DNA from: Candidatus Cloacimonadota bacterium
GTDB taxonomy: Bacteria > Cloacimonadota > Cloacimonadia > Cloacimonadales > TCS61
Length of the DNA: 58,962 nucleotides
Reading direction: 5' to 3'
Assembly (NCBI GenBank): GCA_030621085.1
Contig: JAUXIJ010000013.1
Coordinates: 1 to 58,962, forward strand
Below are positions 43,240 to 53,136 of the stretch, in pieces. The notes under the pieces are model-generated. The model was not told the origin of the DNA. It saw nothing but the letters and a program-made list of their open reading frames with translations, and made no database searches. Numbering within the stretch: position 1 is the stretch's first letter; the number at the start of each line of letters is the position of its first letter. The position numbers were made by a program, and so were the translations under genes.

Positions 43240-45909
43240 ATGAAATATTTGAGTTTATTATTAATTATTTTTTTTACTGTTCATGCAGTTGCAAGAGTTG
43301 TAGTTAAAGTAGGTCCCTATAAAATCACCGAAAAGCAACTTCAAGCTGAAATGGCAGATTACGAAGATCAGTATTCTTACAGTAAAACCCGCCAACTGGC
43401 TTTGAATACACTTATCAGGAATAGTATCCTTAAAATCTACGCTGACGACAAAGGGATAACCGTTGCTGAAATTGAACTGAGAGCATTTTTCAAGGATAAG
43501 CTGGGTGATCTACCCCGATTCCAGTCTAATGGAGTTTTTGATAACAAGAAATATAAGCAGTTCAAAAACACTTCCAACGGTAAGAAGATCATTGGTGAAA
43601 TGAGAAACGAGATATTGGTGAATAAAACCAGAACGGTAATCAAGAATTCCCTGGAGATATCTGACGAAGAATTGCTGGAAAAATATTTCCTGGAAAATAC
43701 AGAAATAGATATGGGTTACGCCATTATTGATGTGGAAGATGTAGGCATTCCTTCGGATATTTCACTCAATAAAGCAGACTGGTATTACGAGCGAAATAAA
43801 CATAAATTCAAAGACCAGAAAAAAGTAAAATTAAAGCTCTTTATTGTATTTGATGAAGAATTTGAAAAGAGTGTGGAATTACATGTGAACGTCCGTTTGA
43901 AGAGCATTACCGAAGCAGACTCCACGCTTTCTACATTGGATCTTATAGATATCAGAGCAACCCTGCAAGAAGAAGAACAACATGAAATGGCAAAAAGGAA
44001 AATTCTGGAAATAAAGGAAATGTTACTGGATCGTGAGCAGGTTGAACATCCCATTCTGGAAACTTCTTATCTGGGCGAATTTGAGAAACTGGGTAAATTA
44101 CAGGAAGACATCCTGAGCAGTTCCTTTGAAATGCGAAAAAAACAGTTCTCCGAACCGATATATATTGGAAACGGATATTTGATATTTCAGGTAATCGATT
44201 TCAAACGGGAAAAAATTGATGAGGAAAAAATTGCAAACCTAGTGTGGAAAGATTTTGTTCTAAACGAAAAAGAGACCGACCAGAATTACCAGGAATATTT
44301 TGAAAGCCATTTTGATAAATTCATCATACCGGCAGCAGTAATAACCAGAATAGATATTCCCCAGCCCTTACTGTTTTCTAAGTACAAGATCGAAATGTAC
44401 CAGCAGAATGTAAAAAAACAGATCTCCGATAATTTAATGGATAACAATGCGTTACGTGAGATCATCAGGGAATATGATCTTAAAAGCTCAAAAGAGGTCA
44501 TCTATCTGGATATGTTTAAAAATTTAGATCCGGTAGCCGATATTATCTCTTTGCGCATCGGGCAAGGTCAGGATTATAATTTTATTAAAACCGGTAGTTC
44601 TCTGGTTTTCTACAGGGTCGATTCATACTTCCCCGAATACATACCCATTTTTAGAAAGATCAAATCACAATTACCGGAATTAATAACAATTGCAGAGACA
44701 GACTCAACAACTTTAAGAAAATATTATGAAGATCACAGAAAAGACTTCACCACTGCGGATAGTCTTCAACTGGGAGGTGTTATCTTCCCGATCGAAACAA
44801 ATCTCAAGAATTTGCCTGTTGGGATATCCGATGATGAACTCAAATGGAATTATAAAAACAATATTGAAAAATACAGCCGCAATAGTTCTGTGAAATTCGA
44901 ATATGTTTATACTAGAAATCAAAAGATGGCGGAAGTGATCAAAGAACAGGCGGAATCCGGAATTGATTTCAATCTGCTGCAAAGGTGTTTTGGTCTGGAT
45001 TGTTTCCTGCCCCAGAAGAAGATAATTGAATACAGTGAAATTCCCATTGAGATTCAAACGGTTTTAAAATCTCTATCCAATGATACTATTTCTCAACCCG
45101 TCTATTTTGATGAAGGATGGATCGTACTTCATAAGATCCGCAGCTATAGTACGGGGGTCATTCCCTTCAGCGAGATCAAATACGAACTTAAAAAAGAGTA
45201 TATAGAAAAACTGGCTGATCCTTATGCCTTCCGAAAAGCAAAAGCGGTTTTTGATTCTACTTCCTACTTTTCACATCTTATAGAATTTGTGGACGAGAGC
45301 ATGATATTCCGAACTAAATACCAGGATGCAAACCTGGAATATAAAAGACTTGGCTTCATTTCGCAACATCTGCGTGACTTGATGCGAATATGGAAGAACG
45401 AGAAATACAACAGCATAATAAAAACAGAAGAAGGTTACGCAGTAGTGTTCATGCTTAAAAAAAGGTCATCCCGGCAGTTGACCTACGAAGAAGCCCTGCC
45501 GCAGATCGAAGAGATATTCACAGCCAAGAAACATTTGGAACTGGGTAAAGCATTCGTTTCCAACCTGAAGCAACAGATATTCCGGGGTGCAGATCCCGAT
45601 TCGTTACTATTTTATCTGGGTGGCTGGAAAAAAGCAGAAAATCTCAATTTGAACAGCAATATACCCGGTATCGATTTCAGCAAGATCATTCTGAAAGATA
45701 TTGTTAAACAAAAGAAAGGATATTGCAGCCCTGTGTTTCCGGTGGGTCAGAACAAACTGTTTTTTTACTACCTGTATCGTCTGGAACGTCCAAACCAGAA
45801 TCAATTTTATTCTCAAAAAACCTCTTTTAAGAGAAATATGATAAATAAGAAATTCGATCAATGGATAGAGCAATATAAGATAAAAAAAGGGATTAAGATA
45901 AAATACTAA
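43240..45909 (+). CDS. periplasmic SurA/PpiD-like parvulin chaperone, oversized
   Basis: An 889-residue exported protein. Signal peptide about 1-19, then a SurA_N-like chaperone segment (VGPYKITEKQLQAEM, RQLALNTLIRNSIL) and two or three parvulin-like PpiC stretches, e.g. around YFLENTEIDMGYAII and KYSRNSSVKFEYVY. Bacterial SurA and PpiD are 430-620 residues, so this is large, probably with several PPIase-like repeats of which some may be inactive. It should assist outer-membrane protein folding, which fits a genome rich in surface proteins. GGAAAAAG precedes the ATG. First gene of a long plus-strand series. Confidence 0.75.
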   Translation: MKYLSLLLIIFFTVHAVARVVVKVGPYKITEKQLQAEMADYEDQYSYSKTRQLALNTLIRNSILKIYADDKGITVAEIELRAFFKDKLGDLPRFQSNGVFDNKKYKQFKNTSNGKKIIGEMRNEILVNKTRTVIKNSLEISDEELLEKYFLENTEIDMGYAIIDVEDVGIPSDISLNKADWYYERNKHKFKDQKKVKLKLFIVFDEEFEKSVELHVNVRLKSITEADSTLSTLDLIDIRATLQEEEQHEMAKRKILEIKEMLLDREQVEHPILETSYLGEFEKLGKLQEDILSSSFEMRKKQFSEPIYIGNGYLIFQVIDFKREKIDEEKIANLVWKDFVLNEKETDQNYQEYFESHFDKFIIPAAVITRIDIPQPLLFSKYKIEMYQQNVKKQISDNLMDNNALREIIREYDLKSSKEVIYLDMFKNLDPVADIISLRIGQGQDYNFIKTGSSLVFYRVDSYFPEYIPIFRKIKSQLPELITIAETDSTTLRKYYEDHRKDFTTADSLQLGGVIFPIETNLKNLPVGISDDELKWNYKNNIEKYSRNSSVKFEYVYTRNQKMAEVIKEQAESGIDFNLLQRCFGLDCFLPQKKIIEYSEIPIEIQTVLKSLSNDTISQPVYFDEGWIVLHKIRSYSTGVIPFSEIKYELKKEYIEKLADPYAFRKAKAVFDSTSYFSHLIEFVDESMIFRTKYQDANLEYKRLGFISQHLRDLMRIWKNEKYNSIIKTEEGYAVVFMLKKRSSRQLTYEEALPQIEEIFTAKKHLELGKAFVSNLKQQIFRGADPDSLLFYLGGWKKAENLNLNSNIPGIDFSKIILKDIVKQKKGYCSPVFPVGQNKLFFYYLYRLERPNQNQFYSQKTSFKRNMINKKFDQWIEQYKIKKGIKIKY

Positions 45910-45923
45910 ACCGGAGAATTATT

Positions 45924-46829
45924 ATGAATAAAAGTAATTATCAGAATCTTCTGGATAATCTATATGAAGGCATCTATTATGTAGATCTTAAAAAAACAAT
46001 TAAATACTGGAGCAGTGGTGCAGAACGAATAACAGGTTATTCCAGCGATGAAGTACTCGGTAAAAGATGCAGTGAAAACATCTTGAAACCACAAAGTCTG
46101 GATGGCAGAGAGATGTGTAAAACAAATTGCCTTCTCACAGATACACTTAAAACAAGAAGTTTTACACAAACCGAAATATATATAACTCACAAAGATGGTC
46201 ATAAGATTTTAATTGCCTTCAGGATAGCTCCAATGTTCGATCATACAGGTAAGATTGTTGGCATAACCCAGATCTTTACAGACAGCAAAGAAAATATCGA
46301 TCTTGACGAAAAAGAAGCTGAAAGCGGTAAGAAAGCCTATTTTGATCCCATAACGAAACTTCCTAACAGGAATAGTTTCGAAATGCTTCTCAACTCTACT
46401 TTCAGCGGATTCCGAAGAAATATCTGGTCTTTCGGGATTTTCTTGTTTACTGTTGATAACTTCAATAAATTTGAAAACATGTATAGTTTGGAAGTTAGAA
46501 ATAATATCCTGAGAAAAGTGTGTGATGCAGTGGCAGATAATCTGCGACCTTTTGATACACTTGGGAAATGGTCGGAACTGGAATTTGCTGCCATTGTTAT
46601 TAATATAGATGAAAAGAAACTAACCCTGATCGGTGAAAGGGTAAAGACATTGATCGATAAGATAACCATCCCTGTTGGCAAAGGGAGCATTAAAATTACA
46701 CTTTCCATTGGGGCTTCAATTGCTACACAAAATGATTCTTCCGAGATATTGATGAGCAGGGTGAAATCTTATCTTGAACATAGTATTAAAAAAGGTGGAA
46801 ATCGTCTTACAACACAAATTAGCACCTGA
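45924..46829 (+). CDS. PAS protein with degenerate GGDEF domain and intact I-site
   Basis: A 301-residue cytoplasmic protein. A PAS domain (about 5-120; YEGIYYVDLKKTIKYWSSGAERITGYS) is followed by a GGDEF fold (about 135-300; FDPITKLPNRNSFEMLL). The active-site motif is SELEF where GGDEF/GGEEF is required, so cyclase activity is unlikely. Five residues upstream the RxxD inhibitory site is kept (RPFD). GGDEF domains of this kind often act as c-di-GMP receptors. CGGAGAATT precedes the ATG. The PAS domain contains two Cys, perhaps for redox or ligand sensing. Confidence 0.85.
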   Translation: MNKSNYQNLLDNLYEGIYYVDLKKTIKYWSSGAERITGYSSDEVLGKRCSENILKPQSLDGREMCKTNCLLTDTLKTRSFTQTEIYITHKDGHKILIAFRIAPMFDHTGKIVGITQIFTDSKENIDLDEKEAESGKKAYFDPITKLPNRNSFEMLLNSTFSGFRRNIWSFGIFLFTVDNFNKFENMYSLEVRNNILRKVCDAVADNLRPFDTLGKWSELEFAAIVINIDEKKLTLIGERVKTLIDKITIPVGKGSIKITLSIGASIATQNDSSEILMSRVKSYLEHSIKKGGNRLTTQIST

Positions 46830-46895
46830 TCCCAAAATCCGTTACGATTATTTCCATCAAAGCTGTTTCCGCGCTCAAAAGAATTTAGGTAAAGT

Positions 46896-47546
46896 ATGAA
46901 ATTCAAAGCTGTTATTTTTGATATGGATGGAGTGATCATCGACAGCGAACCATTCTACCATAAAGTGCAGATCGATCTTTTTCAAAAAATGGGAATTGCA
47001 GTTCTACCGGAAGAATACAATTCTTTTATCGGTGCCGGTATGCGAGAGATGTGGAATATGGTAAAATCTTCCCGCAATCTTACACAACCCATAGAAGACT
47101 TGATAGAGTTAAACAACAGTATTTTGCTCGAGTATTTTCAGAGATTGTCTAATTTAGTTCCCACACCACATTTTACTGATTTTCTTACATCAATCATGGC
47201 AGCAGGAATGAAAACTGCAGTTGCTTCCTCAACTGCCAAACCGATAATCGAAGTTATCCTCAAGAAGTTGAACGTTTATAACTTATTTGATATTATTGTA
47301 AGTGGCAACGAAGTAAAGAATGGAAAACCTGCTCCCGGTATCTTTTTGGAAACAGCTTCAAGACTGAATGTAATACCTTCGGAATGCGTGGTAGTGGAAG
47401 ATTCATTTAATGGTGTGAAAGCTGCAAAAAGCGCTGGTATGTACTGCCTTGGTTACCATAATCCAAACTCGGGCAGTCAGGATATTTCTGATGCAGATAA
47501 AATAATTATTAGTTTTGCAAATATCAATATAGAGGAGCTGAAATGA
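46896..47546 (+). CDS. HAD-family phosphatase (beta-phosphoglucomutase-like)
   Basis: A 216-residue HAD hydrolase. Motif I FDMDGVIIDSEP with both catalytic Asp, a helical cap, motif II VASSTAK, motif III Lys in NGKPAPGIF and motif IV VVEDSFNGVKAAKSAGM. Matches sugar-phosphate phosphatases and beta-phosphoglucomutases; the substrate cannot be assigned. It overlaps the next gene by ATGA, so they are translationally coupled. Confidence 0.9.
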   Translation: MKFKAVIFDMDGVIIDSEPFYHKVQIDLFQKMGIAVLPEEYNSFIGAGMREMWNMVKSSRNLTQPIEDLIELNNSILLEYFQRLSNLVPTPHFTDFLTSIMAAGMKTAVASSTAKPIIEVILKKLNVYNLFDIIVSGNEVKNGKPAPGIFLETASRLNVIPSECVVVEDSFNGVKAAKSAGMYCLGYHNPNSGSQDISDADKIIISFANINIEELK

Positions 47547-49162
47547 AAAAAAATTGTATGATTATCGTTTTAATATTTCTCCCTGTTATCATTTTTGCTG
47601 TTACCGTCGATACTCTATTTATTCTGCATACCACCGATATTCACGGTCATCTCATACCGTATGATTATTTTAGCGATGAACCGTCCGATCGCGGTCTGGC
47701 AAGGATCTTTACAAAAGTGCAGGAATATAGAGCAAAGCACAACAATGTGCTCCTGATAGACAGTGGTGACTTGATCCAGGGAACACCGCTTACTTATTAT
47801 TTTAACATGATAGAACCTGAAGTTCCCAATCCAATGATACTTGCATTGAATACAATGAATTATGATGCATTCACAGTTGGCAATCATGATGTAGAGCAGG
47901 GAATTGCTGTTTATACCAGGTTAGAAAAGCAATCTGAATTTCCATGGCTTTCTGCAAATTCCTGTCTGGATGATGGTTCAACTTATTATTCTCCGTATAA
48001 GATCATAGAGAAAAACGGGATCAAAGTTGGCATTCTGGGACTTACAACACCGGGAATTCCGATGTGGCTCGATGAAAGCCTTTACCCGGGAATAACCTGG
48101 AAAGACATGGTAGAAACAGCCGATACTTATGTTGATTCCCTGCTTCCCAAAACAGATATCCTTCTGGGTTCGTTCCATTCCGGTTTCGATGAGAATGAAG
48201 GACTGGCAAAATGTAAACTAATGGGCGTGCCTGTGGATAATGCTTCCGGATTGGTCGTAGAAAAAGTTCCTGGTTTCGACGTTATTTTTGGTGGACATTC
48301 ACATCGCATTATACCACAAAACAAAACTACAATTTTAAGCGATGAAACGTTAAAAATCAATTCCGGTTGTCATGGTGAAAATCTTGGTGTGGTAAGGATA
48401 ATATACCAGATTGACGATCAAAAAGTTACAATACTTGAAAAGAGCGGCTGGGTAGAACCGGTGAGTAATATTGAACCCTCGGAAGAGCTTCTTGCTTTAA
48501 GTAAACCTTATCATCAAAAAATACTGAAATATATCAGAAAGAACATCGGAACACTTACAGACACACTCAGTGGTAAATATTCTCGATTTATGGACACACC
48601 TTTCATGGAGCTTGTCAATAACGCTCAATTAGATCATACAGGTGCTGACATCTCTTTTGCTGCCTGTTTCAAACCGGAAATTAATATCCCACCCGGAAAT
48701 ATAAAGATCAAAGATATCTATAATATGTATCCTTACGAAAATTATCTTTATGTTGTTCAAATGACGGGAAAGCAGATAGAACAATACCTGGAATATTCGG
48801 CAAGATACTATGTCTGGGATGGAAATAAAATTTCAGCTAACCCCACAATGAAGGGCTATAACTGCGATATGGCAGAAGGAATATCCTATACTATAGATGT
48901 CACACAAAAGGTTGGTAAGCGTATTAAAGATATAATTATCACAGCTACTGGTGAATCTCTTAAAATAGATAAAGTATACAAAGTAACAATGAACAGTTAT
49001 AGAGCAAGCGGTGGTGGAGGTCATATGGGTGCTGCAAAGGCTTCACAGACGAAAGTTATCTTTAAATCCAGTAAAGAAATGAGAAATATCCTGGCTGATT
49101 ATATTAGAGACCTGGACGAAATACCGGTGGAAATCGATAACAATTGGCATATAGAAAAATAA
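47543..49162 (+). CDS. periplasmic 5'-nucleotidase / cyclic phosphodiesterase
   Basis: A 539-residue exported metallophosphoesterase of the UshA/CpdB family. Signal peptide about 1-20; metal motifs HTTDIHGHL, DSGDLIQG, GNHDVEQG and GGHSHRI; C-terminal 5'-nucleotidase domain (about 340-520) with YPYENYLYVVQMTGKQI and NSYRASGGGGHMG. It should release nucleosides and phosphate from nucleotides in the periplasm. The adenine deaminase further downstream would fit a purine salvage route. Confidence 0.92.
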   Translation: MKKNCMIIVLIFLPVIIFAVTVDTLFILHTTDIHGHLIPYDYFSDEPSDRGLARIFTKVQEYRAKHNNVLLIDSGDLIQGTPLTYYFNMIEPEVPNPMILALNTMNYDAFTVGNHDVEQGIAVYTRLEKQSEFPWLSANSCLDDGSTYYSPYKIIEKNGIKVGILGLTTPGIPMWLDESLYPGITWKDMVETADTYVDSLLPKTDILLGSFHSGFDENEGLAKCKLMGVPVDNASGLVVEKVPGFDVIFGGHSHRIIPQNKTTILSDETLKINSGCHGENLGVVRIIYQIDDQKVTILEKSGWVEPVSNIEPSEELLALSKPYHQKILKYIRKNIGTLTDTLSGKYSRFMDTPFMELVNNAQLDHTGADISFAACFKPEINIPPGNIKIKDIYNMYPYENYLYVVQMTGKQIEQYLEYSARYYVWDGNKISANPTMKGYNCDMAEGISYTIDVTQKVGKRIKDIIITATGESLKIDKVYKVTMNSYRASGGGGHMGAAKASQTKVIFKSSKEMRNILADYIRDLDEIPVEIDNNWHIEK

Positions 49163-49187
49163 TCTTAATTCCTGTAACGTAGAATTT

Positions 49188-49220
49188 GACATAATCAAAT
49201 TCATATTTTATTTGGAATTA
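49188..49220 (+). promoter_or_regulatory. possible promoter before the small membrane proteins
   Basis: TTTGACA is followed 14-18 bp later by TTTATTTGG, similar to the TTTG-N18/20-TAnnTTTG arrangement of the leader repeats. It lies about 60 bp before the next start. Pattern match only. Confidence 0.35.
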
Positions 49221-49254
49221 TCTTTTTTAAGGATTATATAGGGGGAGGAAGTAA

Positions 49255-49563
49255 ATGCCTGTTTCAATGAAAATATCAGAGAAAAAATTTATGAAAAGGA
49301 TGTTGCAATGGGATCAGAAAAAGGCATCGATCGAAGTTCTTGTAAACTCAGGATTTCTTATTATTGGGGCTTTAGTAGTTCTGGTTGATGCATATTTTAC
49401 TTATAGATATATCAATAATCATACGTCTTTCTGGGTGATCATGCCTGGTTATGTAATTGGCATATTACTCCTGTTAATCTATCTTGTGGGAGATAAGCGA
49501 ATAAAAGAACGGCGTCATTTTGCATCGATCCTCAGAAAGATTCTTACAAGCAGTAAAAAATAA
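49255..49563 (+). CDS. small two-helix membrane protein
   Basis: 102 residues with two membrane helices at about 28-49 and 60-79 and a basic C-terminus (KRIKERRHFASILRK). A strong GGGGGAGGAAG site precedes the ATG. No family recognised. The next gene has the same size and layout, so the two may be diverged paralogues or partners. Confidence 0.65.
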   Translation: MPVSMKISEKKFMKRMLQWDQKKASIEVLVNSGFLIIGALVVLVDAYFTYRYINNHTSFWVIMPGYVIGILLLLIYLVGDKRIKERRHFASILRKILTSSKK

Positions 49564-49641
49564 ACGGGTGAAGATATAACCGGATTTCAGAATCTGTTCA
49601 TTATTAGGAATCGATTCGAATTGATCTAAATTGGAGGAATT

Positions 49642-49944
49642 ATGAATAAAGAAATTAGTAAGATCGATAAACGTCATCAATTACCATGGTATTCTATATC
49701 ACTTTTGTTAACTATTCTTGGTGCGGTTTCCATCATATTACTTTTTGGAGTTTATTTTTATAATGAGCATGGTATTGTTTTCTGGTGTATTATAGTTGCC
49801 TGGATAGCGATTCTTCTGGGAGCAGCAATGGAAATTGGAAGACAGGAAAAATTAAGAAGAAAAATAGAAAATGAAAAAGAACAATTGATAATCGACCTAT
49901 CGCAAGCTTTGGCTAAAAACAAAAAAGAAAAAGAAACCAAATGA
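49642..49944 (+). CDS. small two-helix membrane protein with charged coiled-coil tail
   Basis: 100 residues, helices at about 16-38 and 43-63, then a charged helix (RQEKLRRKIENEKEQL) likely to form a coiled coil. TTGGAGG precedes the ATG. Its stop overlaps the butyrate kinase start (ATGA), so the two are co-translated. Function unknown. Confidence 0.65.
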   Translation: MNKEISKIDKRHQLPWYSISLLLTILGAVSIILLFGVYFYNEHGIVFWCIIVAWIAILLGAAMEIGRQEKLRRKIENEKEQLIIDLSQALAKNKKEKETK

Positions 49945-51008
49945 GAGTATTGATAATAAATCCGGGTTCCACCTCCACAAAAATAGCTGTTTTCGAAAAC
50001 GAAAAGGAAATATATTTAAAAAAAATAAACCATCCTACCGATAAAATCAGTGAGTATGAAAAAATCGCTGACCAGTATCACTTTCGAAAAGAAACTATCT
50101 TAGAAGAACTACAGGTTGCCGGTATTGAATTAAAGACCATAGATTGCATCGTTGCGCGGGGAGGATTGATTAAACCCATTCCCTCGGGTGTTTATAAAGT
50201 AACCGAAAGCCTGAAAGCAGATTTAATAAAATGTATTATGGGAGAACATGCCAGCAACCTGGGTGGTCTTATTGCAGATGAAATCGCTAGTTCTCTACCG
50301 GGTGTTAATGCTTACATTGTAGATCCTGTTGTTGTAGATGAGATGGAAGATGTGGCGCGTATTTCCGGTCATCCTGAATTTGAGAGAATATCGATTTTTC
50401 ATGCTTTGAACCAGAAAGCAATTGCACGAACTCATGCTAAAAAACTCGGTATAGCTTATGAAGAACTTAATCTTATTGTAGTTCATCTGGGTGGAGGTAT
50501 TTCCGTGGGAGCGCACAAAAAAGGAAAAGTAGTGGATGTGAACCAGGCTCTAAATGGTGAAGGTCCATTCTCTCCGGAACGCAGCGGTACTCTTCCTGCA
50601 GATGCTTTAGCAGAACTCTGTTTCAGCGGGAAATACACCCTTCCCGAAGTAAAGAAGATGATTACCGGTAAAGGCGGACTTGTAGCCTATATGGGCACAA
50701 ATGACGCCTACAAAGTAGAGATGCTTGTTCGAAAAGGAGATAAAAAAGCCAGACTCATCCAGGATGCTATGAGCTACCAGATTGCAAAAGAGATCGGCGC
50801 AATGAGCACAGTGTTGAAAGGTAAAGTAGATGGTATTCTTCTTACAGGTGGATTAGCAAAAAACCCGCTGTTAGTTGATTATGTTAAAGATATGGCATCA
50901 TACATTGCTCCTGTATTTGTATATCCGGGAGAGGATGAAATGCAGGCTCTTGCCATGAACGGTTTTATGGTTCTAAAAGGAGAAGCTGAGGTTCTGGATT
51001 ATCAATAA
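49941..51008 (+). CDS. buk: butyrate kinase
   Basis: A 355-residue acetokinase-family enzyme interconverting butyryl phosphate plus ADP with butyrate plus ATP. N-terminal phosphate loop INPGSTSTKIAVF, VVHLGGGISVGAH at about residue 178, LNGEGPFSPERSGTLP characteristic of butyrate kinases, and LLTGGLAKNPLLV. Length matches the family. No phosphotransbutyrylase lies beside it. It may act on branched acyl phosphates from amino acid fermentation, which suits a Cloacimonadota-like anaerobe. Confidence 0.94.
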   Translation: MRVLIINPGSTSTKIAVFENEKEIYLKKINHPTDKISEYEKIADQYHFRKETILEELQVAGIELKTIDCIVARGGLIKPIPSGVYKVTESLKADLIKCIMGEHASNLGGLIADEIASSLPGVNAYIVDPVVVDEMEDVARISGHPEFERISIFHALNQKAIARTHAKKLGIAYEELNLIVVHLGGGISVGAHKKGKVVDVNQALNGEGPFSPERSGTLPADALAELCFSGKYTLPEVKKMITGKGGLVAYMGTNDAYKVEMLVRKGDKKARLIQDAMSYQIAKEIGAMSTVLKGKVDGILLTGGLAKNPLLVDYVKDMASYIAPVFVYPGEDEMQALAMNGFMVLKGEAEVLDYQ

Positions 51009-51030
51009 CAAACAAAACCAGATCATCGAA

Positions 51031-51348
51031 ATGCTCAACCCGGAAAAAGCATTCGAGAGAATTAAACTGAATGCAGATAATAGTGATTTCTTCCTACTTG
51101 ATCTTCGTCCTCCGGAAAAGGTAAATACTGCAAAATTCGGTGATTCTTTACATCTGGACTATAATGATGAAACTTTTGATGACGAACTGGAAAAATTGGA
51201 TAGGAATAAAATTTACTTTGTTTTTTGTACAAGAGGTTTGAAATCTAATATTACAGTAGAAATGATGGAAGACCTCGGCTTTAAAGAAGTTTATGGACTT
51301 GCAGGCGGTTTAATTGCCTGGCAGAAAAAAGGATTTAAGCTAATTTGA
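51031..51348 (+). CDS. rhodanese-like sulfurtransferase
   Basis: A 105-residue single-domain rhodanese. The active-site loop is CTRGLKS, with the catalytic Cys at about residue 72, after DLRPPEKV and before VYGLAGGLIAWQKKGF, the usual C-terminal motif. Expected to carry sulfur as a persulfide in the cytoplasm. It sits between butyrate kinase and the TPR-GGDEF gene, 7 bp from the latter. Confidence 0.9.
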   Translation: MLNPEKAFERIKLNADNSDFFLLDLRPPEKVNTAKFGDSLHLDYNDETFDDELEKLDRNKIYFVFCTRGLKSNITVEMMEDLGFKEVYGLAGGLIAWQKKGFKLI

Positions 51349-51355
51349 AATTATC

Positions 51356-53068
51356 ATGAGAAAGAGATCATTTTTTTTTATTGTTCTACTAATAACATCT
51401 CTTTCTTTAAATGCAACTTTAGATACGCTTTTTGCCGAATATATCCGCATGGTTCCAGATGAAAAAGCTGAATTCCTGCTGAACAGGGGGATCGGTTATT
51501 TCAATCTGAACGACTATCAAAAAGCATTGGAATATTTGAAAACCGCTCAAAACAAATTTGATCAAACAAGAAACAAAGAAGGAATTTCCAAGTGCCTGAA
51601 CAATCTGGGTAACGTTTACAACAACCTGGGACATTACGAAAAAGCCCTGGAATATCATTTACGTTCTCTGGATATTGAGCAGGAAATCCAGAATAAAAAC
51701 GGCATAACAAGATCATTGAACAATATCGGGAATGTATATCAAAATACCGGTGACCTGGAGAAGGCTTTGGAATTCTATTTGAAATCTCTCGAATTAACCT
51801 ATGAAACTAACGACAAATCAGCCATATCCAAGTCACTGAATAACATGGGAAATATTCATCTATCTCAAGGTGATTTTGACAACGCACTGGAATATTATAC
51901 ACGCTCCCTGAAAATAAAGCAGAGCATTGAAGATAAATTCGGAACAGCAAATTCATACAATAACATCGGTATTGCCTATCAGGGATTGCATCAACCTGCT
52001 AGGGCACTGGAATATTATCAGAAATCATTGCAGCTTATGAAGGAAGTTTATGATAAACACGGCATTGCTACGGCACTGTATCATTCCGGTATTCTATACT
52101 TTGAATTGCAAAATCTGAAAAAAGCTATTTCCTCTTTGCAGGAAGCGCTGCAATATGCAGAACAGATAAACGATAGAAATATTATAATGTCCTGCTACAG
52201 AACCATTGCCGAAATATTCTCACAAAAAAAAGATTATCATAAAGCCTATAAATTCCATAAATTATATGCTCAAACAAAAGATGAATTGATCTCGGAAGAG
52301 AGCAGTAAAGCTATCATAGAAATGCGTGTGAAATATGAAACAGAAAGCAAAGAAAGAGAGATTGAACTGCTGAAACAAAATGTTGCCCTGAAGGCAATAG
52401 AATCCAAACGGCAAACACTTTTTATGATCATTATCACCATCGGTTTTGTTTTCTTTGCCATCACTGCTTTTTTTGTTTACAACCAGTTAAGATTGAAGGC
52501 TTATTCCAATAAGGTCATAGCCGAACAGAACGAAAAACTGAAGAAAGCATATACAAAAGTAGAAGAACTCGCCAGCATCGACTCTCTTACCGGGCTGTCC
52601 AACCGCAGGGATATCCTGAAAAAAATACGGCATGAAGCCAACAGGTTCGATAGGAATAAAAAGCCTTTCGCACTTATTATGGGTGATATCGATGATTTTA
52701 AATCAGTTAATGATACGTACGGTCATGATGCCGGTGATATGGTGTTACAGACAATTGCCGATTTTATTAAAACTAACATAAGAAAGCAGGATACGGTAGG
52801 TCGTTGGGGTGGTGAGGAATTCCTTATACTGCTGCCCGATACAGGTTTGAAGGGTGCAAAATTCATTGCCGAAAAACTTCGCAAAGGTATTTTTTCTCAC
52901 AAAATAACCTACACCAACTACGATTTGAAAGTAACCATTACTTTTGGCGTTGCGGTTTACAAGCGGGTGAGAGATATTAACGAATGTATCAAAGAAGCCG
53001 ATCAGGCTTTATACCTGGGAAAAGTCCGCAAAAAGAACTGTGTGGTCTCCAGCGATGAACTTAAATAG
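51356..53068 (+). CDS. TPR-GGDEF diguanylate cyclase
   Basis: A 570-residue membrane signalling protein. Signal peptide about 1-20, periplasmic TPR array of about seven repeats (35-310; AGLIKE-type repeats such as GNVYNNLGHYEKALEYHLRSL), coiled coil, membrane helix at about 350-372 and cytoplasmic GGDEF domain (about 400-565). The active site is GGEEF in GRWGGEEFLILLP, with the RxxD inhibitory site (RKQD) five residues upstream. It should make c-di-GMP in response to a periplasmic partner of the TPR domain. Confidence 0.92.
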   Translation: MRKRSFFFIVLLITSLSLNATLDTLFAEYIRMVPDEKAEFLLNRGIGYFNLNDYQKALEYLKTAQNKFDQTRNKEGISKCLNNLGNVYNNLGHYEKALEYHLRSLDIEQEIQNKNGITRSLNNIGNVYQNTGDLEKALEFYLKSLELTYETNDKSAISKSLNNMGNIHLSQGDFDNALEYYTRSLKIKQSIEDKFGTANSYNNIGIAYQGLHQPARALEYYQKSLQLMKEVYDKHGIATALYHSGILYFELQNLKKAISSLQEALQYAEQINDRNIIMSCYRTIAEIFSQKKDYHKAYKFHKLYAQTKDELISEESSKAIIEMRVKYETESKEREIELLKQNVALKAIESKRQTLFMIIITIGFVFFAITAFFVYNQLRLKAYSNKVIAEQNEKLKKAYTKVEELASIDSLTGLSNRRDILKKIRHEANRFDRNKKPFALIMGDIDDFKSVNDTYGHDAGDMVLQTIADFIKTNIRKQDTVGRWGGEEFLILLPDTGLKGAKFIAEKLRKGIFSHKITYTNYDLKVTITFGVAVYKRVRDINECIKEADQALYLGKVRKKNCVVSSDELK

Positions 53069-53136
53069 AAATATATCTTTGACATATGTGAGGATTATTT
53101 TTTTTTGGAATAAAAGAATTATCATGGAGAAAATAC

